From Bacteroidales bacterium UBA1754 (GTDB lineage: Bacteria > Bacteroidota > Bacteroidia > Bacteroidales > Paludibacteraceae): a stretch of DNA of 15,050 nucleotides. The notes under the pieces are model-generated. The model ran no database searches. It was not told the DNA's origin and worked only from the letters and a program-made list of their open reading frames with translations. Positions 1-7,171 of this stretch are shown here, in pieces (the stretch's first letter is position 1; every line of letters begins with the position of its first letter). The stretch spans positions 1-15,050 of the forward strand of contig DCHK01000006.1 of NCBI GenBank assembly GCA_002315615.1. Reading direction: 5' to 3'. A program made the position numbers and the translations under genes.

Positions 1-16
1 CCGTATTACAACGCAC

Positions 17-45
17 AAAAAAAGAGGCTCTTACGAGTCTCTTTT
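17..45 (-). terminator. Hairpin terminator behind tRNA-Val
   Basis: Bases 20-30 pair with 35-45 around a four-base loop, giving an 11-position stem. Read on the minus strand there is one A/C mismatch; on the plus strand the same position is a G-T pair. On the minus strand the stem is followed by seven T residues (A run at 17-23), the usual layout of an intrinsic terminator. It starts two bases past the tRNA 3' end, so it most likely ends the tRNA transcript. Confidence 0.75.
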
Positions 46-46
46 G

Positions 47-121
47 GGGGCGTTGACGGATTCGAACCGCCGACCCTCTGCTTGTAAGGCAGATGCTCTA
101 AACCAGCTGAGCTAAACGCCC
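47..121 (-). tRNA. tRNA-Val, anticodon UAC
   Basis: The minus strand folds into a full cloverleaf. The acceptor stem pairs GGGCGTT at the 5' end (121-115) with AACGCCC (54-48). The anticodon stem TCTGC/GCAGA encloses the loop CTTACAA, with anticodon TAC (UAC), which reads valine GUN codons. The T arm is GGCGG-TTCGAAT-CCGTC with the conserved TTCGA core, and the D arm contains AGCTCAGCTGG. The discriminator base appears to be C, and a 3' CCA is not clearly encoded, so it would be added after transcription. A consensus promoter lies just upstream and a terminator just downstream, so it is probably a single-gene transcript. Confidence 0.95.
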
Positions 122-143
122 TTGTTCCCTTTCAAAAACAATG

Positions 144-175
144 CAAAGGTATATGCTTTATTTTAATCTACAAAA
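144..175 (-). promoter_or_regulatory. Bacteroidota-type promoter for tRNA-Val
   Basis: On the minus strand, TACCTTTG (144-151) matches the Bacteroidota -7 consensus TAnnTTTG exactly. TTTTG (171-175) fits the -33 element with a 19-base spacer. The -7 box ends 22 bases before the tRNA 5' end. This is one of the two best-formed promoters in the window and supports the assignment to the Bacteroidota. Confidence 0.8.
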
Positions 176-204
176 TATTTTTGTATTTTTTTTGAATTAT
201 TTTT

Positions 205-2229
205 TTACAAGAATGAATATTCTTTAGAATATCGCATCATTTGTTGCTCAAAAGTTTCATCATAACGCACCTTAACATCTTGAATTTCACCATTTTTATT
301 TAGCTCAAGTTCATAACGAGGATTTACAAAACCTTTGTATGGCGCAATATGAAGTTTTTCGTAGCGTGCTTTAATTTCTTTGTGCAAATCGATGTCAATT
401 TTTACAGCATAGTTCTCTACAAGGAATTTTGCACCCTCGAAATCGCCTTCCGATTTCACACGTTGAATTTCTGCTAAAAGTTGCCCAAAAAGGTTGTGCA
501 ATTTTTCGTAATCATTTACTACAAGATATGTTTTCTCATCGCGTTTCTGCAATTCCACCACCTTCTCGGCACTTCCTTTTTCAAAAACCCATTTAGCAAT
601 AAGTTGGCGGTTGCGCATATGCGATTCTTGTATGTCGTCGCCAATGTTGATGCGCACAAGTTGCGTCATCAAACCATTCATCATATACTTATAATATTGC
701 GCTTTGTAGGCATCTTTATCTGGCAACAATCCAAGTTCCAACATTTTTTTGTCCGCCATATAATACAGTCCAAACAAATCGGCACGTGTTTCTTCAATAG
801 TCGCACCATACGACTTCAGCGCATCGGGGTCAACACCAGGCAACAACTTACCCGAACCGTGTCCAAGACATTCGTGCAAATCGGTATGCAAATTGTCGGT
901 AATAGCGCCAAAGCGTTCTATCAAATCAAGGTCTTCTTTGCTATCAACAAATTCGTCAAGGAAACCATTTCCTTGCGCAGCCTTGTCGTAGGCATCGGTA
1001 ATATTTTCTATTGTTACAGATTTAGAACCGTGCTCGGCACGAATCCAATTGGAATTTGGCAAATTGATTCCGATAGGCGTAGCAGGATAACAATCGCCAC
1101 CCAAAATTGCCACCGTGATAACTTTGGCAGAAACACCCTTCACTTTTTCTTTACGAAAACGGTCATCAATAGGCGAATTATTTTCGAACCATTGTGCATT
1201 TTCGCTGATAATTTGCGTACGTTTTGTCGCTTGCAGATTTTTGAAATTTACAATAGACTCCCAACTTGCTTTCAGTCCAAGTGGGTCGCCATACGTTTCG
1301 ATAAATCCATTCACAAAATCAATGCGCGAAAGCGAATCTTTTACCCAAGCAATGCTGTAATCGTCGAAGGTTTTAAGGTCACCCGTCTTGTAATAAGCAA
1401 CCAATTTAGCAATAACATCTTTTTGTTGGTCGTTTTCGGCAACAGATTTTGCTTTCTCGAGCCAATAAACAATTTTTTCTATTGCTTTTGAATATTTTCC
1501 ACCAATTCGCCATATATCTTCTACGAGTTTGCCGTCTTTTTTTACGAGTGTGCTATTCAGGCCAAAAGAAACAGGTTTGTCGCCACCTTCGGCTTTCAGC
1601 GCACCATAAAACTGCTCCACTTCGGTTTGCGAAACGCCTTGATAATAATTGTTTGCCGAAGTTGCAATTACATCGTGAGCAGAATTCAAATTCACACGAC
1701 AACTGTCAATTTCTTTATCAAACATCACAGGAAGAATTTCTACCAAGAGCGATTCTTTTGTTTCGCCATCGGCAAGTGGCAAATATTCATCATTGACATT
1801 TTTTAACAATTCAACAAAATATTCTTTCGTAAAATTTGGCTGAAATTTATCCATCGAATAATGATGGTGAATGCCGTTTGAAAACCAAACTCGTTTCAAA
1901 TACACCACGAACGAACGAAAATCGTCGTCATTGCGATTACCTTCGTAATGTTCGTAAATTGCTTCGAGTGTTCGGCGAATACGCAAATTGTGCACATTAT
2001 TTTGGTCGAAAAGAATATCGCATCCGCACAAAGCCGCTTGAGATAAGTAATAAATGTATTCTTTTTGTTGCAATGTAAGATTCTCAAAATCAGGAACTTT
2101 ATAACGCAGAATCTCCAAATCGGCAAATGCGTCAACTTTATAATTGAAATCTGAAGATGTATTACTTTTCTCACACGAAACGAACGACATTATTGACATA
2201 GTTATAAGTATTTTTATAAGATTCTTCAT
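205..2229 (-). CDS. Dipeptidyl peptidase III (peptidase M49), lipoprotein
   Basis: This is a zinc exopeptidase that removes dipeptides from the N-terminus of peptides. The 674 residues contain the M49 zinc signature HECLGH (His452, Glu453, His457) and the second motif EETRAD (479-484), which supplies the third zinc ligand. NLPNSNWIR followed by GSK (about 389-403) is another conserved M49 segment. In most eukaryotic members the first motif is HELLGH; a Cys in the third position is, to my knowledge, the form seen in Bacteroides DPP III, and the length fits. The N-terminus is a lipoprotein signal with lipobox FVSC and Cys19, so the enzyme should be anchored in the envelope and act on periplasmic or external peptides. 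It stands alone: the next gene upstream is divergent and the tRNA lies downstream. The ATG at 2227-2229 is chosen because it gives a complete signal peptide. Family assignment is firm; substrates are not known. Confidence 0.93.
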   Translation of the reverse strand: MKNLIKILITMSIMSFVSCEKSNTSSDFNYKVDAFADLEILRYKVPDFENLTLQQKEYIYYLSQAALCGCDILFDQNNVHNLRIRRTLEAIYEHYEGNRNDDDFRSFVVYLKRVWFSNGIHHHYSMDKFQPNFTKEYFVELLKNVNDEYLPLADGETKESLLVEILPVMFDKEIDSCRVNLNSAHDVIATSANNYYQGVSQTEVEQFYGALKAEGGDKPVSFGLNSTLVKKDGKLVEDIWRIGGKYSKAIEKIVYWLEKAKSVAENDQQKDVIAKLVAYYKTGDLKTFDDYSIAWVKDSLSRIDFVNGFIETYGDPLGLKASWESIVNFKNLQATKRTQIISENAQWFENNSPIDDRFRKEKVKGVSAKVITVAILGGDCYPATPIGINLPNSNWIRAEHGSKSVTIENITDAYDKAAQGNGFLDEFVDSKEDLDLIERFGAITDNLHTDLHECLGHGSGKLLPGVDPDALKSYGATIEETRADLFGLYYMADKKMLELGLLPDKDAYKAQYYKYMMNGLMTQLVRINIGDDIQESHMRNRQLIAKWVFEKGSAEKVVELQKRDEKTYLVVNDYEKLHNLFGQLLAEIQRVKSEGDFEGAKFLVENYAVKIDIDLHKEIKARYEKLHIAPYKGFVNPRYELELNKNGEIQDVKVRYDETFEQQMMRYSKEYSFL

Positions 2230-2248
2230 AAATTTTTATTTTGACTTA

Positions 2249-2256
2249 CAAAAGTA
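2249..2256 (-). promoter_or_regulatory. Candidate -7 box of the DPP III gene
   Basis: The minus strand reads TACTTTTG, matching TAnnTTTG, and ends 19 bases before the ATG of the DPP III gene. I see no good TTG element at the -33 position, so the promoter is only half supported. Confidence 0.45.
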
Positions 2257-2309
2257 AATTTTTTATACCGATTTTTCATAATTCAATCATTTTTTCGATT
2301 TTTTATTTT

Positions 2310-2317
2310 TATTTTTG
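2310..2317 (+). promoter_or_regulatory. Candidate -7 box of the Lrp-AKR-GH25 operon
   Basis: TATTTTTG matches TAnnTTTG and ends 17 bases before the ATG of the Lrp-type gene, a spacing like the other promoters here. The region is very T-rich and has no clear -33 TTG, so a chance match is possible. It would share this intergenic stretch with the divergent DPP III promoter. Confidence 0.35.
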
Positions 2318-2334
2318 AAAGTTAAAAAACAATT

Positions 2335-2841
2335 ATGAAACAACATCAATTAGACAAACTCGACGAGAAAATCCTTCAACTAATCGCCAACAATGCGAGA
2401 ATTGCTTTTCTCGAAGTGGCGCGCGAGTGCAATGTTTCTGGCGCAGCCATTCATCAACGCATACAAAAACTGCAAAATCTTGGTATAATAAAAGGTTCGG
2501 AATTTATTCTCGACCCTGATAAAATGGGTTATCAAACTTGTGCCTACATTGGTGTGCTGCTGAAAGACGCCAACGAGTTTGAAAATGTAGTCAATTCGCT
2601 TGCAGAAATTCCAGAAGTGGTGGAATGTCATTACACCACAGGAAAATATGCGATGTTTTTGAAAATTTATGCAAAAAACAACACACATCTTTTGAGCATT
2701 ATTCATAATAAATTCCAAAGAATCAACGGAATAGCAAGCACCGAAACGCTTATTTCTTTCTGCGAAGCATTCAAAAGACAAATCCCGCTTCACGACCTCG
2801 ACATTGTAGAGAACGAAGAAGACGAAATGGAAAACAACTAA
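2335..2841 (+). CDS. Lrp/AsnC family transcriptional regulator
   Basis: A 168-residue protein with the two-part architecture of the Lrp/AsnC family. Residues about 4-60 form the N-terminal winged helix-turn-helix (LDKLDEKILQLI, then SGAAIHQRIQKLQNLGIIKG as recognition helix and wing). Residues about 66-150 form the RAM ligand-binding and oligomerisation domain. The family usually senses amino acids or related small molecules and controls nearby or global metabolic genes. An acidic tail of about 10 residues (NEEDEMEN) follows the RAM domain and is slightly unusual. It is the first gene of a compact plus-strand run, with only 15 bases to the aldo/keto reductase, so it may control that run and itself. 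The ligand cannot be read from the sequence. Confidence 0.92.
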   Translation: MKQHQLDKLDEKILQLIANNARIAFLEVARECNVSGAAIHQRIQKLQNLGIIKGSEFILDPDKMGYQTCAYIGVLLKDANEFENVVNSLAEIPEVVECHYTTGKYAMFLKIYAKNNTHLLSIIHNKFQRINGIASTETLISFCEAFKRQIPLHDLDIVENEEDEMENN

Positions 2842-2856
2842 ATCTTACAAAATACT

Positions 2857-3759
2857 ATGCAAAGAATACAACTTGCCGAAGGATTGACTTTCTCGAGAAT
2901 CGTCAGTGGACAAATGCGTATCCCATCGTGGGGAATGAACAGCGAACAGTTGCTAAAATACATCGAACAACTGATAGAACTCGGTATTGATACTTTCGAT
3001 AATGCCGATATTTACGGAAACTACACTTGCGAAAAGTTGGTCGGCGACGCATTGGCATTAAATCCAAGCGTAAGAAACAAAATGACCATTATTACCAAAT
3101 GTGGCATCAAAATAAAATCTGACAAATTTCCCGAACGAAAAGTGCAATATTACGACTATCGCTACGAGTACATTATGCAAGAAGTAGAAAACTCGTTGCG
3201 CAATTTCCGTACCGACCATATTGATGTACTTTTGCTTCATCGTCCTTCCGATATTTTGAATCCAGAAGAAGTTGCAAAAGCATTCGGCGAACTGAAACGT
3301 AGTGGAAAAGTGAGATATTTTGGCGTTTCAAATTTTTTGAAAGAACAATTTTCGATGCTGCAGTCGTACACCGACGAAAAATTGGTAACCAACCAAATTG
3401 AAATTTCGCCTTATTGCATCGACCATTTGGAGAATATGAATCTTGACTTTCTACAAGAACGACGTGTACACCCAATGGCATATTGCCCAATGGCTGGAGG
3501 ACGATTTGAAAACCCAACCGATGCAAAAGCAGAACGTGCGTCGAAAATGTTGCACGAAATAGCAGAAGAACTGAATGTTGACAGCATCGATAAGGTAATT
3601 TACGCGTGGTTGTTCAAACATCCAGTAGGAATAATTCCTATAAACGGTACAGGAAAATTAGAACGTATGAAAAGCGCCATCGCTGCACTCGATATCGATA
3701 TGAGCATAGAGCAATGGGCAAGAATACTGATTGCTGCAAGAGGCGTAGTTCTTCCGTAA
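2857..3759 (+). CDS. Aldo/keto reductase, YdhF-like
   Basis: A 300-residue NADPH-dependent oxidoreductase of the aldo/keto reductase superfamily with a TIM-barrel fold. The catalytic tetrad can be placed: Asp48 and Tyr53 in FDNADIY, Lys81 in TKCG, and His128 in LLLHRP. The C-terminal cofactor region contains PINGTGKLERM. Overall pattern and length resemble E. coli YdhF, including the opening QRI...FSRIV.G, YGNYTCEKLVGDAL and QVVYAW-type segments. The physiological substrate of this branch is not established. It follows the Lrp gene by 15 bases and precedes the GH25 gene by 22 bases, so the three are probably co-transcribed. It is probably cytosolic, since no signal peptide is present. Confidence 0.93.
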   Translation: MQRIQLAEGLTFSRIVSGQMRIPSWGMNSEQLLKYIEQLIELGIDTFDNADIYGNYTCEKLVGDALALNPSVRNKMTIITKCGIKIKSDKFPERKVQYYDYRYEYIMQEVENSLRNFRTDHIDVLLLHRPSDILNPEEVAKAFGELKRSGKVRYFGVSNFLKEQFSMLQSYTDEKLVTNQIEISPYCIDHLENMNLDFLQERRVHPMAYCPMAGGRFENPTDAKAERASKMLHEIAEELNVDSIDKVIYAWLFKHPVGIIPINGTGKLERMKSAIAALDIDMSIEQWARILIAARGVVLP

Positions 3760-3781
3760 AAAATTTTTACACTTAAGAAAA

Positions 3782-4633
3782 ATGAGACAAAAAAAAGGCA
3801 AGAAAAAGGGGAAATCAAAAAAAGGTTGCTTGTACGCACTGATGATAATCGGTGGTGCTTTCTTGACTTTTTTTGCAATTTGTTTGATTATTCCAAGCAC
3901 AAGAAGTTCCATCTGCACGGGATATTATTACCTTAAAAAAAATCCAAAAAAATTATTCTACGAAATAGAATGGCGATTGTCTTCTCACAAGAAATACCCA
4001 TACATTCCGCAAGGTTCCAATTACTATTACGGCATTGATGTATCTCATTATCAATCAAATGTAAATTGGGAAAATGTACGCATAAAAGTAAGTCCAGACA
4101 AAACGCTACCTGTTTCTTTTGCTTACATCAAAGCAACCGAAGGCGTTACCATAACCGACAAGAAATACAACAAACACCGAAAAGAAGCCGAAAATGCAAA
4201 TATACCGACTGGTTCGTACCACGTTTTCTGTCTGACTTCTACGCCCGAAAAACAAGCCGATACATTCATCAAAACCGTAAAAGTGCAAAAAGGCGATTTG
4301 CGTCCAGTGCTCGACATTGAAGATGAAATTGTACAAAATACAAAAGGCAGTGTATTAAGAAGTAAAGTGCTGATTTGGTTGAATTTAATCGAGAAAAAAT
4401 ACGGATGCAAACCCATTTTGTATATGGGACAAAACACGTACAAAACTTTTTTTTACCAAAAAGAAGATTTCAAAAAATACGACTTTTGGATAGCGAGATA
4501 TAGCAAAAATGAACCATCGGTGAACTACATCGCTTGGCAGTTTTCCGACTACGGAAAAATGGAAGGAATTTCAGGAAGAACAGATTTGAATTTGGTAAAA
4601 AACAAAGAAAACTTCAATAAATTATTTTACTGA
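3782..4633 (+). CDS. Membrane-anchored GH25 muramidase (lysozyme-like)
   Basis: A 283-residue protein with a strongly basic N-terminus (residues 2-14, mostly Lys), one membrane helix (about 17-37), a linker, and a glycoside hydrolase family 25 domain (about 80-283). GH25 enzymes cut the beta-1,4 bond between N-acetylmuramic acid and N-acetylglucosamine. The conserved acidic residues are visible: Asp86 in GIDVSHY, Asp178 and Glu180 in PVLDIED (Glu180 as likely acid catalyst), and Asp268 in GRTDLN. AYIKATEG and the IAWQFSD segment near the end are also typical. The topology puts the catalytic domain in the periplasm, tethered to the inner membrane, which suggests wall remodelling rather than secretion as a weapon. 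It is the last gene of its run and its 3' end overlaps the convergent tatD by 7 bases. Confidence 0.92.
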   Translation: MRQKKGKKKGKSKKGCLYALMIIGGAFLTFFAICLIIPSTRSSICTGYYYLKKNPKKLFYEIEWRLSSHKKYPYIPQGSNYYYGIDVSHYQSNVNWENVRIKVSPDKTLPVSFAYIKATEGVTITDKKYNKHRKEAENANIPTGSYHVFCLTSTPEKQADTFIKTVKVQKGDLRPVLDIEDEIVQNTKGSVLRSKVLIWLNLIEKKYGCKPILYMGQNTYKTFFYQKEDFKKYDFWIARYSKNEPSVNYIAWQFSDYGKMEGISGRTDLNLVKNKENFNKLFY

Positions 4634-5394
4634 ATACCGAAAAGTCTTTTCGCATTGTTTGTTGTAACTTCATCTACTACATCGGCAGAAATGCCAAAAA
4701 CCTCCGCCAATTTCTCGCACACATACAACACATAAGCCGATTCGTTACGCTTTCCACGATACGGCACGGGCGTGAGATAAGGGCAATCGGTTTCGAGCAA
4801 CAAATTTTCGAGACCAATTTCGGGCAACGCATCTCGCCAATCAGATTTTTTGAACGTAACAACGCCATTTATTCCCAACTTAAAATCGCCTAACGAAAAA
4901 ATTGTACGTGCCTCTTCGGCAGTTCCCGTAAAACTATGAAAAACGCCACGCAATTTTTCGCACTGAAATTCACGCAACACTTCTATTGTTTCATCAAACG
5001 CATCGCGCACGTGCAAAATAAGCGGCAAATTCATTTCGAGCGACCAACGCACTTGTTCGCGCAAGACTTCTTTTTGTTGCTCCACAAAAGTTTTGTCCCA
5101 ATACAAATCCATTCCCACTTCACCTATCGCCACGTATTTGTGTTGCGAAAATTGCTCACGAATAATTGCCAAATCCTCACTATAATTCTCCGTCACACTT
5201 GTGGGATGCAAGCCCATTGCCATAGAACAAAACGCAGGATAAAGCGAAGGCGTTTCGTGCAAACTATCAATTGTAGTTACATCTACATTCGGCAAAATAA
5301 TGTGCTGCACTCCAGCCATTTTTGCACGAGCAATCACATCACTTCTGTCGCCATCAAACTCCTCGAGAAATATATGGGAATGAGTATCAATCAT
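4627..5394 (-). CDS. tatD: TatD family metal-dependent DNase
   Basis: A 255-residue TIM-barrel metallohydrolase of the TatD/YcfH/YjjV family, which acts as a DNase on single-stranded or damaged DNA ends. All metal-site motifs are present: HSH near the start (His5, His7), GEVGMD (Glu92), LILHVRDA (His128), VFHSFTG (His153) and LLLETDCPYLTP (Asp203). It is probably cytosolic. It lies 36 bases downstream of ridA on the same strand, so the two are likely co-transcribed, but the spacer is filled by 7-base repeats and shows no good ribosome binding site. The 3' end overlaps the convergent GH25 gene by 7 bases. The exact subgroup (TatD, YcfH or YjjV) cannot be fixed, so the symbol stands for the family. 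Confidence 0.92.
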   Translation of the reverse strand: MIDTHSHIFLEEFDGDRSDVIARAKMAGVQHIILPNVDVTTIDSLHETPSLYPAFCSMAMGLHPTSVTENYSEDLAIIREQFSQHKYVAIGEVGMDLYWDKTFVEQQKEVLREQVRWSLEMNLPLILHVRDAFDETIEVLREFQCEKLRGVFHSFTGTAEEARTIFSLGDFKLGINGVVTFKKSDWRDALPEIGLENLLLETDCPYLTPVPYRGKRNESAYVLYVCEKLAEVFGISADVVDEVTTNNAKRLFGIQ

Positions 5395-5428
5395 AGAGTG
5401 AAGAGTGAAAAGTTAAGAGTTAAGAGTT
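5394..5428. repeat. Tandem 7-base units between tatD and ridA
   Basis: Five consecutive heptamers can be read on the plus strand: TAGAGTG, AAGAGTG, AAAAGTT, AAGAGTT, AAGAGTT. The first touches the tatD start codon, and the last ends two bases before the ridA stop codon. The array therefore makes up nearly the whole 36-base ridA-tatD spacer. The units are degenerate but keep the 7-base period. Short heptameric repeats of this kind are known from other bacterial genomes; a role here is not evident. Confidence 0.75.
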
Positions 5429-5430
5429 TA

Positions 5431-5814
5431 TTAGTCCTTCTTCACTGCTATGGTTTCAATTTCGAGCAAAGCGCCTTTGGGTAAAGCCTTTACTGCTACT
5501 GCCGAACGTGCAGGGCAATTTTCGCTGAAATAACTTCCATACACTTCGTTCATCGCCACAAAATCATTCATATCTGCCATAAAAACAGTAGTTTTCACCA
5601 CATCGTCGAGCGAATAACCTGCTTCTGTAAGAATCGCCTTGATGTTGGCAAAAACTTGATGAGTTTGTGCTTTTATGTCGCCATCTGCAAGTTTTCCAGT
5701 AGCAGACACCAAAGGAATTTGACCAGAAATATATAAAGTTCCGTTTACCTCCACCGCTTGACTATAAGGTCCAATAGCAGCAGGTGCGTTTTGTGTCGAG
5801 ATTATTTTTTTCAT
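5431..5814 (-). CDS. ridA: RidA family reactive imine/enamine deaminase
   Basis: A 127-residue member of the RidA/YjgF/UK114 family, close to full family length. These trimeric cytosolic enzymes hydrolyse reactive 2-aminoacrylate and related enamines/imines released by PLP enzymes, giving 2-keto acids and ammonia. The family features are visible: IGPYSQAV with Tyr17, LYISGQIP with Gly31, the strongly conserved Arg103 in CPARSAV, and Glu120 in LLEIETIAV. The start at 5812-5814 gives the usual MKKIISTQNAPAAIGPYS opening. It is the first gene of the minus-strand pair ridA-tatD. The upstream sequence has only imperfect -7 boxes: TATCTTTA (5831-5838), and TCTCTTTG (5852-5859) with a TTG 18 bases upstream. 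Confidence 0.95.
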   Translation of the reverse strand: MKKIISTQNAPAAIGPYSQAVEVNGTLYISGQIPLVSATGKLADGDIKAQTHQVFANIKAILTEAGYSLDDVVKTTVFMADMNDFVAMNEVYGSYFSENCPARSAVAVKALPKGALLEIETIAVKKD

Positions 5815-5890
5815 AACAAAAATGTTTTTGTAAAGATAAGTCTTTTTTACGCAAAGAGAAAATACATTTTATTGTTGCAATTTTTCCTTC

Positions 5891-5955
5891 AATTCCCCAA
5901 AAGTCATAACTTTTAAGGAATTAAATCCCGAAAGTTGGCTACTTTTGAGGAATTA
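5891..5955. repeat. Twin-hairpin repeat, copy 1 (3' side of ATPase gene)
   Basis: This 65-base segment matches 7104-7167, with one mismatch over the first 43 bases and small differences after that. It holds two consecutive inverted repeats. The first pairs CCCCAAAAGT with ACTTTTAAGG around CATA. The second pairs CCCGAAAGT with ACTTTTGAGG imperfectly. The two are separated by AATTAAAT. Bases 5953-5955 are the stop codon of the ATPase gene, so the repeat begins exactly where the gene ends. Confidence 0.85.
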
Positions 5956-7074
5956 CAATATAAACTCTTCTATATTTTCAGGAGTAATCACCGAAAATCT
6001 TGATTCTGGATAAATCTCTTTAAACAAATTTGGCATCGAAGCTTTACGATTTGGATTCCATTTTATTTCATACGCATTCAAGATACCATCACTCTCTTCA
6101 ATGTAATCAATTTCGGTTTGTGTTTTTGTTCGCCAAAAATATTGGTTACAATACACCTGTTGGTAATGATTGCGTTTAATTCGCTCGGCTATAACAAAAT
6201 TCTCCCACAATGCTCCAATATCATTTCTGAGGTTTGCATCGGAAAAATTACCTATCAAAGCATTTCGTATTCCGTTGTCATAAAAGTATATCTTCTTGCT
6301 GAATTTCAACTCGTTGCGAAGATTGCGTGCAAACGAAGGCAAACGGAATATAATAAACGCCTGCTCAAGCAAAGCGATGTATTTTTCTATCGTTTTGTTG
6401 TCGAGACCGCACAAATTGCCCAATTCCGAATACGACACCATAGAACCAATTTGCAAAGCGATGGACTGCAACAATTTATAAATCTTATCCGATTTTTTAA
6501 GGTTTTCCCATAGCAGAATATCCTTGTACAAATAACTTGAAGCCAAATTGTTAAGCAATTCTTTCTCGGAAGATGGATTACAAACCACATCTGGATAATA
6601 ACCAAAAACCAATCTATGATTTAGTTGCATTTTCTCGGCGAAAAGTCCGTGTTCGTTCACCATTTCGCCAAACGAAAGCGGGAACATCTTGTATTCCAAT
6701 TTCCGTCCAGTAAGTGGTTCGTTTATTTTATTAGCAAGATCGAACGAAGAACTGCCAGTAGCCACGATATTCAAATTTGGCATATTATCGTGAATAATTT
6801 TCAGTTGAAGTCCTGTATTCAAAATATTTTGCGCCTCATCTATCACCAGCGTTTGCACTCCACCGAAAAGTGCATCTAAATTTCTCGAAGAAATTGTCTC
6901 GAACATATTTCGGGTACTGGCATCTTCTCCATTTAGCCACAGAATATTTTCTTTGCCTCCAAAAATTGAGTTTATCAACGAAGTTTTACCCACTTGTCTT
7001 GCGCCATACACTACAAGCACTTTCTTCATTGATAGCTTTTCAAGCAGAATATCTTCCAATGTTCTATGTATCAT
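5953..7074 (-). CDS. AAA ATPase with DUF4143 nuclease-like C-terminus
   Basis: A 373-residue protein of the AAA_14-DUF4143 type. Residues about 1-150 form the ATPase part, with Walker A GARQVGKT (24-31), Walker B LVIDEAQ (76-82), a sensor-like IVATGSSSF (103-111) and a TGR motif (122-124). A winged-helix-like segment follows (about 205-245, SYSELGNLCGLDNKTIEKYI). The DUF4143 end contains EID (321-323) followed by YEIK (335-338), the spacing of a PD-(D/E)XK-type nuclease core. Such proteins are abundant in Bacteroidales, often in many copies, and their role is poorly known. The ATG at 7072-7074 is preferred: an upstream TTG at 7113 would lie inside the flanking repeat and add 13 unconserved-looking residues. 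It has no operon partner. Assignment is firm; function is open. Confidence 0.88.
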   Translation of the reverse strand: MIHRTLEDILLEKLSMKKVLVVYGARQVGKTSLINSIFGGKENILWLNGEDASTRNMFETISSRNLDALFGGVQTLVIDEAQNILNTGLQLKIIHDNMPNLNIVATGSSSFDLANKINEPLTGRKLEYKMFPLSFGEMVNEHGLFAEKMQLNHRLVFGYYPDVVCNPSSEKELLNNLASSYLYKDILLWENLKKSDKIYKLLQSIALQIGSMVSYSELGNLCGLDNKTIEKYIALLEQAFIIFRLPSFARNLRNELKFSKKIYFYDNGIRNALIGNFSDANLRNDIGALWENFVIAERIKRNHYQQVYCNQYFWRTKTQTEIDYIEESDGILNAYEIKWNPNRKASMPNLFKEIYPESRFSVITPENIEEFIL

Positions 7075-7103
7075 ATTCCTCTTTTTTTGGCAAAAATAAA
7101 ACA

Positions 7104-7167
7104 AATTCCCCAAAAGTCATAACTTTTGAGGAATTAAATCCCGAAAAGTTGCAACTTTTGGGGATTA
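7104..7167. repeat. Twin-hairpin repeat, copy 2 (5' side of ATPase gene)
   Basis: This is the better-formed copy. Hairpin 1 pairs CCCCAAAAGT (7108-7117) with ACTTTTGAGG (7122-7131) around CATA. Hairpin 2 pairs CCCGAAAAGT (7140-7149) with ACTTTTGGGG (7154-7163) around TGCA. Each has one mismatch in ten. The unit sits between the ATPase start codon (7074) and the lipoprotein gene (stop at 7220), so it could affect transcription into the ATPase gene. Confidence 0.85.
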
Positions 7168-7171
7168 GAAG

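Noticed and set aside
481..1491. A 336-codon plus-strand frame antisense to the DPP III gene
   Set aside because: Its translation is low-complexity, rich in Phe, Ile and His, with no recognisable domain, while the opposite strand encodes a complete M49 peptidase.
4106..4443. Minus-strand frames inside the GH25 gene
   Set aside because: They overlap the conserved GH25 catalytic motifs on the plus strand and have no family signature of their own.
5394..5428. Heptamer array considered as a CRISPR-like array
   Set aside because: The units are seven bases with no spacers and no cas genes nearby. It is a simple tandem repeat.
7075..7113. N-terminal extension of the ATPase gene from TTG at 7113
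   Set aside because: The TTG lies inside the flanking repeat, and the added 13 residues do not look like this family's start. The ATG at 7072-7074 gives a normal N-terminus shortly before Walker A.
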